Positions 42,211-55,020 are shown, counted from the first letter of the stretch. The stretch: 64,000 nt of DNA from Leptodactylus fallax (GCA_947044405.1 CAMRHE010000055.1:614501-678500); one strand, 5' to 3'. Numbers and translations: made by a program. The notes: a model not told the origin generated them from the letters alone.

Positions 42211-42385
42211 AGTTGCCCCTAGCAACCAATCAAATTCCAGCTTTCATTCTTCAGCATCCCTTTGGAAAATGAAAGCAATAACCTGATTGGTCTCCATGGT
42301 AGACTCTTCCATTTTTGATTCACCAAGTGTAGATCCATTTCTCCTATTGGAGTTGGTGTTGCTAGGTTACAAACCATAGCCATAG
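42211..42385. repeat. MITE-like inverted repeat ('cctagcaaccaatc' type)
   Basis: Left end 'gttgcccctagcaaccaatc' is matched in inverse by 'ctgattggt' and 'gttgctaggtt' motifs on the right, with 'ctttcatt' and 'aatgaaag' inside. This palindromic repeat type is common in amphibians and other vertebrates. The CCAAT boxes in it belong to the repeat, not to a promoter. Confidence 0.65.
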
Positions 42386-43334
42386 GGCTGTCTAGGGCTC
42401 AGTCCACACCTTGCAGAAGAGACGTGGTCATTTTGCATTCAGAAACCTTATTTTTCTACGTGGTAATGGGTTGTGCGGTTTTTACAAGTAAGGCCATGAT
42501 CACATCCCAGTTGGAGTCTCTGTTCAGAACCTCCGCTGCAGTCAGAAATCCTGGATGGAAAGTTTTGCAATCTCCACTATTTTGTCCGGCAATTATGGAT
42601 GCCTGATGGACCCCCTATGAACAGGGCCCCGCGGGACCCTTCAGGGCGTTTTTCCATCCTTCTAGTCCTGCAATGTGCCAGAAAAACGGAGACAATGGCG
42701 CAGATGTGAATTTTAGTTCCATGTTTAGACCACATCTTGTCTGCAAACTAAGGATGAGCGCCCACCGATATCCTGAGGCCTGCGACCACCATGACAGTTG
42801 AGGGTGGACATATCCCTAGCCTATGTGGGGTAACTTTATACCATAGAATAGGGACTCCATGAGCCAGAACAGAGAGCGTCTCTGTGCAAATGGCTCCCCC
42901 TATGGTGGACTCCAGCTATTACATTTACTTGAATAGCAGTCATGTATGAGATGAGCGCTGTATGGTAGTTTTAGATGAGATCTCTATGGCGGTATTATGT
43001 GAGCACTGTATGATGGTATTCGATTAACACTGTAGGGAAAAATAAGATGGGCACAATATGGTGGGTTTCTAGAGCTACTATACTTATTTCATGCATAGAT
43101 GCCAGCAGAGGGGTCCACATCCGATAACGTTCTCTCCCTTTTTTCGCGCTGGAAACGGCTACTCAGATCAGGCATCATTCACACTATGGTATTTAGGATC
43201 TGTACAAGGACCTGGGAGCGGAGCTGTAATTTTTTATGGCTACACTTGTATATGAAAGGGTTTTCCTAGTAGTACAGATCTATACTAAGTCCACATGTGA
43301 TGTATAACTGTAAAATCCTAAAACAACATGGAGA

Positions 43335-44144
43335 TTAAAGGGCTTTTCCGGTTTTATGGAAATAAATCTCTGTGACTTTCTAGTATAGTTTGTGTTTTCG
43401 TTCTTCATCATCTTGATTAAGATGTTTAGATGGTGAGTTTCCTTGATGGCTGTGACCTTAGTCTGTCATCAGAGCCAAGTGACTGCAATGCTAGGAGGAT
43501 TAATGGGCGACCTCTGACTATATGAGCCTTGCATAAGGCCTCTAAAAAAAACAAAGCAGAAGAGGCACTGCGTTGTCCTAGCACCTCCGCCACTTCATAA
43601 CAGTGACTGGCAAGGGTCAAATCAGTTGGATTCCTGCTGATCAGACATTAATGGCATATCCTAGTGATCTATGACATCTAAGTAATCTCTATAAGGCTGG
43701 GGCCCCATGTTGTGGCTAATCCCAGCCACACATTGCAGGAAAAAAAAACGCAACGGAAAGCTGTGACTTCATGGGGCTTCAGCCTAAAGCAGTTTTTTGT
43801 ACCTGGGTGCTGGAGTTTGCAGCGCAGCTCCCATTGACCAAACTTGAAAACTGCTCGCCAGCTGTGACATCCCGGATACCTTCCACGGAAGCCACTGATT
43901 GGCCTCAGGAAGAGACCCCGGGACATCACAGTGATGTCATGTGCCCTTCACTGAGGCCACTGATTGGCCTCAGTGGTCACGTGCGGTGGGGACTTCCACT
44001 GAAGATAACAATGGACTGGGAGGACCGGACCGCGCTGGGAGGCACCAGGGAAACGTGAGTATGATTTTTTTTTTTATTTTTTCACCGCCCTAGCAGGTTT
44101 AAAAAATAATTTTTTGTCCATTTTTGCTTGGACAACCCCTTTAA
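43335..44144. repeat. TTAA-flanked non-autonomous element, 810 bp
   Basis: TTAAAGGGCTTTTCC at 43335 and the complement of TTAAAGGGGTTGTCC ending at 44144 form matched ends. The interior lacks a transposase frame. piggyBac-type origin is inferred from TTAA and end structure only; pairing of these two ends is likely but not proven, because single ends of this family are scattered through the window. Confidence 0.55.
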
Positions 44145-44514
44145 GGCTGCTTATTAAGGTACACCCTGTTCTTCGGTAGAACCTTAGATGGTCCGGGTCT
44201 TGTGGCCTCAAAATGGACATTAATATACAGTCGGCGGCATAGCTATAGTGGGTGCAGAGGTAGAGGTTGCCCCAAAGATCCTTCTGCCCCATAAAATATA
44301 TCACTATTTTAAATGACACATGGTCGGTAATAGCCGCATTACAGATTTTGCATTGGGCCCCGTAGCTTCTAGTGACGTCTTTGTACACAGCTACATAACA
44401 GCCGTCTGAAACCTGCCTAACATCATTTCCTTTAATCTTCTGTTCTCCTGATGTAATATTTTTTGGATTCATTCATTATTTTGAGCATTACAAGTAGTTA
44501 TCCTTAGTCTATGT

Positions 44515-44906
44515 CAGGGCTGTGGAGTCGGTACGCCAAAGCCCCGACTCCGACTCCGACTCCTCAATTTCCCCTGACTCCGACTCCAACTCTGACTCCA
44601 CCAAAATAGGCACCGACTCCGACTCCATGACTCCGACTCCACAGCCCTGGCACTGCTAAACCTTATAGGTTCACTCAGAACTCAGTCCCATCATTATATG
44701 AGGAATAGAACAGACCTTTACAGGACATTTCATCATTTTCAACATTTCATCATTTTCCCAAATTCTTATGAAAATATATTCAGCACATACTGCATTGTAC
44801 TACTAACTGTACCAATTTATTATATATTTTGGGAGTCGGAGTCGGTCCATTTTATACCGACTCCGACTCCACCAAAATAGGCACCGACTCCGACTCCACA
44901 GCCCTG
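44515..44906. mobile_element. hAT-type non-autonomous element with 8-bp TSD
   Basis: Termini CAGGGCTGTGGAGTCGG and the complement ending CCGACTCCACAGCCCTG have the CAGGG end typical of hAT transposons. Perfect target duplications GTCTATGT lie at 44507-44514 and 44907-44914. The interior has many CGACTC hexamers, and a second full set of ends closes at 44649, so a 135-bp copy is contained within the 392-bp element. No transposase frame. Confidence 0.93.
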
Positions 44907-45922
44907 GTCTATGTTCACATTCTTTGTGATTTCTCATCCATGTGTACATCACAGCTCTGTTGTAAACGTGCTAAATACGGTTTAGTAGTCATGTCATTGC
45001 AGGTTACCCCGCTCCGCCCAGCAGAATCACACATGACGTGGTTAGGTTCAGATGATCAGCGCCTGGAAGGAATTCTACAGCACTGGCAGGTATGCAGTTC
45101 ATCACGCCACGGTCATGCACTTGATCGCCTGCCACACGCTAAGGCTATGTACACGACACATTCTTCCTAAATAGAGAGACAAATGATCTATAGTGACTGC
45201 TGAAAGGCTTTGACTAATTTAGTACAAAACACATGAAATAGTAATTCCGGAAAGTTACTAATCCTAAAAATTATAACGGATCAACATTATTTATGATGTC
45301 GCTAAACCCCTTATTAAATAAAAGAAACCTACAACTCCCCTGCTGCTCCTGCGCTGCCTTCCCGAAGGTTCCTAACGCACTTTCCTTTACTCACTCAGCG
45401 GGTTTGTGCCATACAATACACCCCCCAAAGACATTTTATGGCGAAGGTCACAGGGGTTTGTCCCATTGCAGGATGTTGACAGCGGCCCTGGCCACTGCAA
45501 AAACCAATGGATATCAGCTGGTTGTGGCCATGGCTTTCAGCCGTAATTTTCAGGCGACTGGCCCGGCTAAGCTGCAATAATAATTGTCATGCTGTGGGTT
45601 TGCAGCAGGCTTGGCCATGGGAAAATCCAATGCGTTGCAAAAGATGAAAACCACTGAAGAACCAGAAACAATAAGTAGCTGTGCTACTAGGCAAGTGATG
45701 TCACATCCATTGGTCACATGGCCTGTTCACAGCTCAGTCCTGGTCAAATGAATGGGACAGAACTGCAGTACCAAGCACAGCCACTATACAATCTACGGCG
45801 CTGTGCTTGGTAAGCAGTGAAGACGGTGCTTGTCTGTATGCTGGGGTTTCTTCAAACAACTGATCTAAGGGGCTGTTGGAGGTGGAAACCCCACTGATCT
45901 GATATTGGTGACTATCAATATC

Positions 45923-46135
45923 TTAAAGGCGTAATTCAGTTACAACAAGAACAGGGGTTAACTTGATCAACGGTCGGTGGGACCACCACCGATCTCAGGA
46001 ACCGTCGGTGCCCATTCAAATGAATGGAGCAGAGTGCGCTATATGACCCTGCAGCAAAACACCCCTGTTCTCGAGATTGGTGGAGATCCCAGCGTTGAGA
46101 CACCCACTGATCAGCAAGTTGGAGTACCCCTTTAA
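45923..46135. repeat. 213-bp TTAA-type MITE
   Basis: TTAAAGGCGTAATTCAG at the left and the complement of TTAAAGGGGTACTCCAAC at the right. The inner part holds 'ggtgggaccaccaccgatct' and 'tctcgagattggtgg'-like sequence in inverted order, as in other frog MITEs. Confidence 0.65.
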
Positions 46136-48096
46136 TTGTAAAAACCCCTTTTATTCTGGTTTATTTGGATTCAGATATCTTAGTATCATGTATTAAAAAT
46201 AGTCTTGAAAACTTCATTCCATACATTTGAATACGATTGTTCCTGTAGCATGTGCATGTATTTCTGTAAGTCCCATTCATTTAAGTTGCATATTTTTCTG
46301 CATTGAGTCTGCAGCATGTGAACATACCCTTATAAAGCCACTCTTACGCCATGGATAGTAATCGGTAGGAATATATATATGGATGCAATCTCTTACTACA
46401 TGGACATTTGTATCCAGAAAGATCCTATTTGATAAATCTGATTTGTTTGTGTAGTTTTCATTAATGAATACTGAACGTAAACCGAGCACAAGAGGAGCAG
46501 AGGACGCGTTTGCTATTGTAGATTTTACCAAGTCGGATCTTTTAATAAAATGCCTTGTCCATAAATAGAACAGGTTGTTTTTAATAAGATAGCTGAGCAT
46601 GCCAAGTTTCATTGCTTTATTGCCAAATGTTTCCGCTTCTCCCAGATGACAGAGCAATGATCTGATCGCGATTTCACCATATTGTAGAGATAGTATTACA
46701 TTCACAATATTTAGATGCTTTTGTACTCAGTACTGAATTGCAAAAAAACCTCTACACTTAAATTCCCTTAAAGGGGTTTTCGGGCAAAAAAAAATCTTTT
46801 TTTTTAAAAGGTCTGTTAGTGCTATTAAAGAGTTAATAAGTCCACCCATATACTTTTCGCAGTGTTTTGAGTGATTTCTGGGATTCTCTGGGAGGTCCTA
46901 TTCTTGTCCTATTTTGCGGCCCAAGCTTCCGTGGCTCCTATTCATTTAATGTGTGTCCCTCGTGTGCAGCCCGTGCTTTGAAATCACGGCAGGCCGGTTG
47001 CAGCACGGTCGTCTGCAACCGGCCTTACACTGTAGCACTACTGCAGAGAAATTGAAGCCTTCACCCAGTCCCCTGGTGTACCAGGGTCTGCCACAATGAG
47101 AAACTAGTAGCCATAGATGACATCCATGTGCTGCCTGTGAGGACAGGCTACAAAACAGAAAGGAATAGGACCTGTCATGAGTTTTGCTCATGGCCCCATA
47201 CCCGGGACCTTGAAAATACATTGGCGTGAGTATGGGGTCATAGAGATGAATGGATCACTGTGCTAGCCATGAAAAACTCGGCTAGCACACTGACAGTACA
47301 CACGGTCGTGTGCATGAGGCCTTACTAATAGATGTCCCCTGTAAGTTGACACATTGACTAGACATTCAGTGCATTAAGAAGTGAATCCTATACATGTGTG
47401 ACAGGCATTACAGTGACACAACATTATGTCTTACGAAGAAAAAATGGACATGCTTTGTAAGGCTGGTCTAATGCAAAACCAGAGCTAGCTTACTGAATAG
47501 TTTGACATTGGAATCTGCCCAATGGAGAGATTTAATAAGTTTGTAGATCGTACAAGGTGACTTTTTTTTTTCTCCAGGACACTAGAAATAGATTTAGTAC
47601 ATACAGGAGTGAATAGAACTAAATCACAAAGCTGCACACAACATGGGCCGTCCTAAAGATAACTGAAAATGTTGCAATGAGCAGACCAATATTTATCTGC
47701 TTATAGGCTATAGCCACAAACATACTGTATCTGAATGCTGGCCAGTGACAATAGGGTTTGCATGTGATTTTGTTGTCTATTTGCCATAGATGTCACTGTA
47801 TACATTGCAGAGACAGCCAATTTCTGAGCTGATGTCACATTTTTTTCCCCTGCAATATCTCCTCCAGTTTGCTTCTATTGAGATACCGTTGCAAATCCAG
47901 ATGGAAAATCCACAGTGTATCAGATATTTGTGAACATACAATAAAGTAGCAGATTTATGAGCAAATCATGCCTAATCTTCTATAAAAATATCTAACAAAA
48001 AATACCGACAATAGGGGAATATATCAAGGCCGGTGTATAGTACGCTGGTCTTCATAATCCCTGTGCTGCTGAAGGATGCGCCTCATTTATGACAAG

Positions 48097-48795
48097 CAGT
48101 GTCGGACTGGGATGCCTAGGGGCCCAACGGTAGAATTGAATCTGGGGGCCACTAGGCAGATAAAAGCAGGGTGGAATGGTGGCTCAGAGGAGTCCTGAGT
48201 GTTAATCCAGCCAAGGACAACATCTGCAAGGAGTTTGTATGTTCTCCGTGGGTTTCCTCCAGGTACTCCGGTTTCCCCCCACACTCCAAAGACAAACCAA
48301 TAGAGAATGTAGATTAGGATCCCTATATGCGACAGTGACTGACAATGTTTGTACAGCAATGAGGAGTATAATGGTGCTATATCAGTAAGCAAAATAATAT
48401 TACCTGCCCCCTATATTTTTCAGTGCTAGCCTGCTACCTACTCCTTGCCTTGGACTTGGGCCCCCTTAGCTTGGGAGAAAGATGACTGGTGATGGGGGCC
48501 TCACAGTGACTGTAAGGAGATGGGCCCAGGAGGGAGGATTGTGGTCTAGATATTTGGCCCAGGAGGGAGGATCGTGGTCTAGATATCAGCTCAGTCACAC
48601 AATGTAATTTTATATAGCAGTTTGTTAAATATTCTACCCAGTTTATGATATGGGCACATAGGCTACGTGAGATACTGTATGAAGTGCAGTTAGTGTACTC
48701 TGGCAGGTGTTGGGGGCTAGGGGCCCACTAATCCCCTTGGATTATGGGCCCCCTGGGGGATTCACCTGTTCCCCTTATGGACCAGTCCGAGCCTG
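48097..48795. mobile_element. hAT-type element with 8-bp TSD, carrying a nested SINE
   Basis: Ends CAGTGTCGGACTGGG (48097) and the complement ending CCAGTCCGAGCCTG (48795) are inverted. Perfect duplications ATGACAAG flank it at 48089-48096 and 48796-48803. The SINE at 48170-48400 interrupts it, so the hAT insertion is older. No transposase frame. Confidence 0.92.
48170..48400 (+). mobile_element. tRNA-derived SINE copy 2, decayed head
   Basis: Shares 'aaggacaacatctgcaagga', 'gtttgtatgttctcc' and 'gacagtgactgacaatg' with the SINE at 32816-33040. Box A is recognisable (TGGCTCAG), but the stretch leading to box B is shortened. It ends in an A-rich tail near 48395. Confidence 0.8.
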
Positions 48796-49817
48796 ATGAC
48801 AAGACAAACGTCTCATCAGAAATCAGGCACATCCTCCACTGGGACCACGTGTCTGCACTGAACTCTATGCCAGTATCGGGGAAAACTTATCGGAAACTGC
48901 ACTCTAGATCCCCACAATAGAAAGCAGTTTAGTATGAATGGCCGCCATGTAATACTACATTTCCCCTGTGGCTGTATTTTGAAAGCGATCCTCTCTCTCT
49001 TTTATCAGTCCATGTCCCTCTAGCCCTGCTTCTCACTATTATATTCAGGGTACATGACTGCAATAATCATCTTTATATTTACTATCGACATATTATGGAT
49101 TATTTAAAACCTGAAATTATTAAAAATATGTATTATTTACTTTAAATGTATTTTTAAAAATTTTCATCAATGTTTATTTTTAGCTAAATTAATATAATTC
49201 ACTAGATTATTGAATTTCTGTGCCTGTTTTCTATAAGCCACACAAATTTGGAGTCCGTCTGTGATCCTATTCCCGAATGAAATTTCACAGATACGCCGCA
49301 GACAAGCTTTGCACAATTTTTTCTGTGTTATGTTGTTTGTATCAGTCAGTATCAGGAATAATAGGGTTAATCCATCAAGTCAGCTGTCTGGAAACAATGA
49401 GAAAATGTGGACTTGTACAGGAAGGCAGGGAGGGGACAGCTTTCTCAGAACATTCTCCGGCTGCTATAAATAACCTGTTCCATTATCTGTGTACTCAGCA
49501 TTTGGGTAAGCTTTGCAAGTGTCTATTTCACATTACGCTGGAAACCGCTATAGACTCTGAAGTTCCAGGTGATGGACCATTCTCTATATTTTTTACCCAT
49601 ATTTTAGTATGTTTCCTGCTATAATGTTCTATTTACTGTCATATTGTTATATTTGTTTATTTCTAGATTCCAATGATAAACCTAAAATATAAAATAAACA
49701 GCCTAGGAAATAATCATCATAACAACTTTATATCGCAAATTTGCAAAATTTACTGTATATTTCAAAAATTTTAGGCAATTGCGTAAAACAAATTACGTTT
49801 TGGACCAGTTACAGATT

Positions 49818-49960
49818 AACAATACCAGGCCACAGGTGTCGACTCCAAGCACCCCCGGCTGGCTGTGTGGCCATACCTGGTATTGTAACCCAATCCCATA
49901 TAGTTGACTGGGATGGAGTTGCAGTGTCGCAACCGCTTTAGTCAGCTGGGGTGCCAGGGG
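49818..49960. repeat. palindromic dispersed repeat
   Basis: 'aacaataccaggccacaggt' on the left faces 'acctggtattgtaaccc' about 60 bases later. It is a small inverted-repeat element without coding capacity. Confidence 0.55.
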
Positions 49961-50784
49961 TTAGGCCTCATGCACATGATCGAGTGACCAGGCCGAAGGG
50001 AGAACGATTTTATAATAGAATGCACTTGGATGACATGTGAGTGTCACCTAAGTGCCTTCCGTCCCTCATTGATTTCAATGGGGAGAACTGTCCCATTCCG
50101 ATCCAATAACACAGCAGAATAGGACCTGATCTTCGTATCAGAACTTGTGGATAGGTCATCAGTATCAATTACTGGACAACCCCTTTAAAGTTTATAATAA
50201 AATAAACAATTGTTTTTGGTTGTGTGTTTTTTTTTTTGGGGGGGGGGGGTTAGTTTTTTTTGGTGTTTTTCCCCATATTTCTAAATGACTTTAAAAATTC
50301 CATAAGCAATGCATGTCACAAGTGTAACAAAATGAAAAAAAAAAAAAAACACCACATCTGCATGTTTATGGTGTTTTTTTTTCACGTGAATAGAAACTGC
50401 AGAAAAAAAGTGCATGTGAAGAAGTCCTAGAGATGTTTTCCTACGAGCCCTTCCAGGAGGACGATTAGGTGGCTCTCTGAACTGGTTCATTGCAGTGAGT
50501 CAGTAGACGACAGCTTGGCTTCCATACATTTAGGAGAAGGCTCGGATACAACACCCTGTTGACTCACAGTACTAGCAAGATAAAACATGTTTGTATTGGA
50601 CAATGCACAGAATGAAACTTTAGGAGCCCTGACAGAGGTGTCAACATTATTGCTCATTTGTTTTTGGACATTTTTAGCATAACAAAAATATGAATTATGA
50701 CAGTAAATAACAGGTTTATCTTCAAAGACAAGTCAACAAGATAATTCCACTGCTTATCTGGAGGAGGAGGACACGGTCCATCAA

Positions 50785-51790
50785 AAGATCTTCCAGGGCT
50801 CCTAGGAAACTATCTATACTACATAATGTAGATGTTAGGAACCAGATGCAGCGTTGAGCTAAGCAGTGAGACCCAGCACCAGTCAAACTGAATCAAAATG
50901 GTAAAAACCGTGCTGAACGTCCCGCGCTCTCCCAACCGCACCGAACCCCACCCCTCAGAAATGTTCTCCAGGGCCCCAGATGGTGGGGATGGACTTGGAA
51001 GCTACTGATGGGCAGAGCGGCACGGGTCAGAGAGCGCCGGACGCACAGCACACCACCAGACACAGCAGAGCAGAAACCAGAATCACCAGTAGTAGCCGGA
51101 GTAGATGTCAGTCTGCAGAGTAGAAAGCAGCGGATGGCAGCAGGCAGTAGAGGGCAGCAGAGTTCCAAAGGGTTGTCGTACAGTCCGAGTTGTCAGCATG
51201 AGGTTAGCGAAGTACAAAAGGGAAATCCAAATAGATGTGTCAAACAAGCCGGGTCGGTAGCAGGAGAGCAGAGCAGTACCAAATTGAGGTTCAGGAGGAC
51301 GAAGTCTGAAGGCAAGCCGGGGTCATTAGCAGGAGAGGAGAACAAGGTACAAAATCGGGAGGTCAGAAGGATAGTCAAACAACAGAAGCAGGAGGTCTAG
51401 GTAGGAGGTAACAGGACAAGAAATGTGCAACGCTTACTACCAGGGGAAAACTGAATAGCCAGCGATTACCTGGAGCAGAAGTCCCGAATATCAAGGTTCC
51501 GACCGAGCACCTGCTCCAGAAGGGAATCCTGTGGCCCGAGCGGGGAAGGACCGGCACCCCCGCATACTGTCGCGGAGGTTCCGGCCCGACTCCTTACAGT
51601 AGAATACTCTTAGGGCTCCTAGGAACCTATCTATAAAACATAGTGTAGAACACTGTCAGGGCTCCTAGGAACCTATCTATAAAACATATTGTAAATCACT
51701 GTCAGGGCTCTTTGGGACCTATCTATCTAATTTCTATCTCTCTAAGGCAAATACAGGCAAAGTTATGTCAAAGCGAAAGTGACATTATTA
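50785..51790. repeat. minisatellite-bearing dispersed element, copy 1 (split by a solo LTR)
   Basis: About three units of 'cagggctcctaggaacctat' type (46 bp) are present, one cut by the LTR at 50833-51598. The right flank 'ctctaaggcaaatacaggca' and 'aagttatgtcaaagcgaaag' also follows the array at 55085-56040. Array plus flank therefore occur together at two sites, so they form one dispersed element. Confidence 0.8.
50833..51598. mobile_element. solo LTR, 766 bp
   Basis: Begins TGTTAGGA and ends TCCTTACA, a TG...CA element, flanked by perfect 5-bp duplications GTAGA (50828-50832 and 51599-51603). Removing it with one GTAGA restores an intact 46-bp minisatellite unit. No internal retroelement genes are present, so it is the product of LTR-LTR recombination. 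A 5-bp duplication fits Gypsy or some endogenous retrovirus groups; which one is not resolved. Confidence 0.92.
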
Positions 51791-52299
51791 TACTCTGGGG
51801 TCTCTTTTGCACATAACCTTATGGGTCAGGAACCCATGAGCCTGTGATCCTCTCTCCATCCTTTTGATCTTGAATGATGGAGTCCTAGCACCCCCTCCCT
51901 CTCTTTCCCTCACACTTTGTATTTTATTCCCCTTACTCTTAGGTTAGTAGTTATACCTGGGGAATAACATGACATATAACATTGAGTTGACAAGTTTTAT
52001 GGACTTCTTATATATGAGTTGCCTGGGAATACTGAGACAACTTTCCTTCCCAAGCCCTTTGATGTTGTAGTTGAAAACCGAAAGGACTTGGGTGGTTTAT
52101 CCCATGGACTGATGGGATTACGGATTGTCTTGCTTTCTACCTCGTCCCCCACCTCCATATCTGATCCCATCACTTTCCCTCCCTTCCTAACCTTCCTCCT
52201 GTTTCCCCTCAATTTAGGAGATGTTTGTTCTTGTTTCTTCTATTATTAATTTTGTTATGAAAACTTTAATAAAGACAAGAGTTAAAAAAAGGAGGACAT

Positions 52300-52500
52300 T
52301 ACTGATGGGGCCACATTGAGTGGGGCATTATACTATGGGGGACATTATGTGGTGGGCATATTTTGGGGGCCACATTGTGGGGGACATTATACTATGGGGG
52401 CCACATTATACTGTGGGGGTCACAAAGAGGGGCAAATTATACTGTGTGGGGACTACACGTAGGAATGATATTATGTTGGGGGCAAAAAGGGACATGGAAG
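52300..52500. repeat. degenerate GGGG-CACATTATACTATG repeat
   Basis: The phrase 'acattatactatggggg' and variants recur about eight times at irregular spacing of roughly 20-35 bases. G-rich on the plus strand. A simple-sequence-like decayed minisatellite. Confidence 0.75.
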
Positions 52501-52792
52501 GAAATGCGCAGAGCCAAACTGTGTGTTGGTGGGGCTGAAGGGGCTTACAATACCTAAATTTGCCACAGCACCTTTATGCTAAGGCCACGTGTAGCACAAA
52601 GTAGCTAAAAACCCCTGCAGAAACAAACAAAAAAAAAAGGTATTTTTCACAGATTTTCCACTGTGTTTTCCCATTTGTGCCTCCCTCCCTATAAGTCTAT
52701 GGAAAAAAGCATAACATTTTTGGAGGTAAAAATAACTTGCTATGTTTTTCAATAGAGCATGCATTTTTAAAACACTCTGTTTCCGCAGTATT

Positions 52793-53352
52793 TTTGTCCC
52801 TGCCTACTTGCCACACTGTCCTAATGACAGGAGCAACTGGGCAGCAAACCCTTCCTAGAAATAAGCATAACACAGAACAAGACAAGACTAACAACACAGA
52901 AGAGGAGTCAGCAAGCCAAGGGTCAAAACCAGAGAGACAAAGCAGTACCAAATCGAAATCCAAGGAGTAGTCACAAAGGAAGCCAAAAGGTCAGAGAGAG
53001 TAATACAATACAATAGCAAGGACAAGGTCACAGGACAGAGTCACAATAGCCAGCGATCATGTGTGAGCTGATGACCTGTTTATAGGAAGTCCAGGACCCG
53101 CCCCAGACTTGATTGGTAGACAGGCTATCAATCACACAGGCAAGGCTAGGATTAACTATTTGAGGAGCAGAAAGAAACAAGGTGCAGGAGACGGGTGTGG
53201 CTGAAATTCAATTACATAGTAGTCGTACTAGGACAGTGTTCAGACTGAGCAACAAGAACCGTACGCAAAGAATCAAACTGAACACACCTCCTGCACCGCA
53301 GCGTGCGAGCGGAGGGTAGCGCAGAGACCTGAACAGGCAGAGACGTTACAAA
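52793..53352. mobile_element. LTR-like element, 560 bp (ends tentative)
   Basis: Termini TTTGTCCC and GTTACAAA lie between direct repeats AGTATT (52787-52792 and 53353-53358). The interior shares short blocks ('agcagtaccaaat', 'aatagccagcgat') in the same order with the solo LTR at 50833-51598. It is probably a related LTR, though the ends do not sit exactly on TG...CA. Confidence 0.55.
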
Positions 53353-53589
53353 AGTATTCTGATACATGGAGAAAGAAGCATTTTTCTTTCATAAGATATA
53401 TTACAAAGTTTCTTATAGCCACCTGTACTATTCATTTTTGAAAAGCTGTTTTATGATTGGAGGTACTCATTATGGATACCTAGAGATCCTTTGCATATTC
53501 AAGGTAATAGTCAGGGCCTTCATAGTCACCTAGCTTTCTTATAGTCCTGGGGATCACAATCTAATCTTAGCACCAATTTCACTATGTTT

Positions 53590-53757
53590 TATGAGTATGG
53601 TATGAGACCAGAATACCCAGAAAAAAACTCAATATAATACTGCAAGAAAACCAATACCAACTCCATGCAGATTTTATCCTGGGCCACATTTTACCTTAGA
53701 AACCCAATGCACTAATGAAAAAGTGCTAACCACTGAGCCAGGGTGCTGTCCCCAAGG
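53590..53757 (-). mobile_element. tRNA-derived SINE copy 3, reversed and diverged
   Basis: On the minus strand it reads 'ctggctcagtggttagcact' (box A) and continues with 'catggagttggtattggttt', matching the order of the two other SINE copies with many changes. It is the oldest of the three by appearance. Confidence 0.65.
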
Positions 53758-54699
53758 CACCATGACCCATTATATTCTAATGGTCCCATACATGCTCCCA
53801 TATATTGTCACAAGCCCGGGGACTAGGCCTATATCTGTTCATTTTGTAGCCTGGGATCACTGAAGGAAATGAATGGATCGATGGGGGCATGGGCGGCACA
53901 CGAATATCATCCATATACTGTCTGTGCCGTTTTACCATGGACTAGGCACATACACATGTCTGTGTGCATGTAGCCTTAGTAATATATACATGTACAACTA
54001 ATACTATATTGCAAGCGGTCTGTTTAACAACCTATGTCCTGGTGCCCCTGAATTTTTGAGCTCATTTCAGTCAAATAGACTTGTTGACCACATCCCGTTT
54101 TGCATGATATTATTTTTCGCACTTGAAAGTACATCAAAGAAGAGAGTAGGATGAAAGACGTTCAGAAGAAGAATACTTTCCAGATCAGGAGGTAGAGGGC
54201 AGACGCTATTTCACATCAAGGAGGGTGGAGGATATGTAGTTATGTTCTCACAAAATTCTATGTTTTATATGGGAACTTCAATTCATGTGACATAAAACTG
54301 CTCCGGATAAGTGTCTTTTTTTTTCCTTTGTTATAGTCTAATATTTTTCTCAAATCACTAAGCTTTGCAGGATCATATAAAATATCTACAAATCTGTTAA
54401 AATCCTGTAGAACAGCAGTTACATAGGAATGACAGCATAAGCTAAGTAATGTATAGGTGCACTATTATTATTACTAGCTATGTATTATAGCGGCATTTAA
54501 AGAGGACCTGTCACCAAGTGTGAAAATCCCAATGACGAACATCCTCTGATAAATGTGACATAAGAAAGTTCTTTAATTGACTGTCTGGATCTGCTTACCA
54601 AATGAAAGATTGCCATAGAAATTTATCTATAGACCATTGTGGGATCCAGCTAAGTTTTGTGACATCTGTTGACAATTAGCTGTCTTTTGTGGTCATACA

Positions 54700-55020
54700 T
54701 CTAAGATTAAAGGTGCTCATGTTGGCCGGATGGTCAATTGGCAAAAGCCTTTCTTTCCATCATATGCTGCACCCAGACTTAGTCAAGCATGCATGTGTTT
54801 TCCATGGCCAGAGAGGAACAAGCTGCACTCAGACTCCTCAAGTAGTGATTTATCTCTGATGGGAAAAAAAATAATTGGACATGATGAAATCCAACATGCC
54901 CAATCCTTCTTGTCTTCCAGGTCTGCCATTGGTGGAGAATCTGGACATCCCCATACACATGAGATTGTCGCTAGAAATGGGCAAACCTCTGAGGATTTGT
55001 TTTGTTTCGGGTTTGGGTAG
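54700..55020. repeat. dispersed repeat, copy 1
   Basis: Blocks 'agcatgcatgtgttttccat', 'gaaatccaacatgcccaatc' and 'catccccatacacatgagat' recur in the same order at 59510-59830. Class unknown; the open frames across it are by-products. Confidence 0.6.

Noticed and set aside
42211..42260. CCAAT boxes upstream of the PPP2R2D promoter
   Set aside because: They belong to a dispersed inverted-repeat element whose ends contain this motif and lie outside the CpG island.
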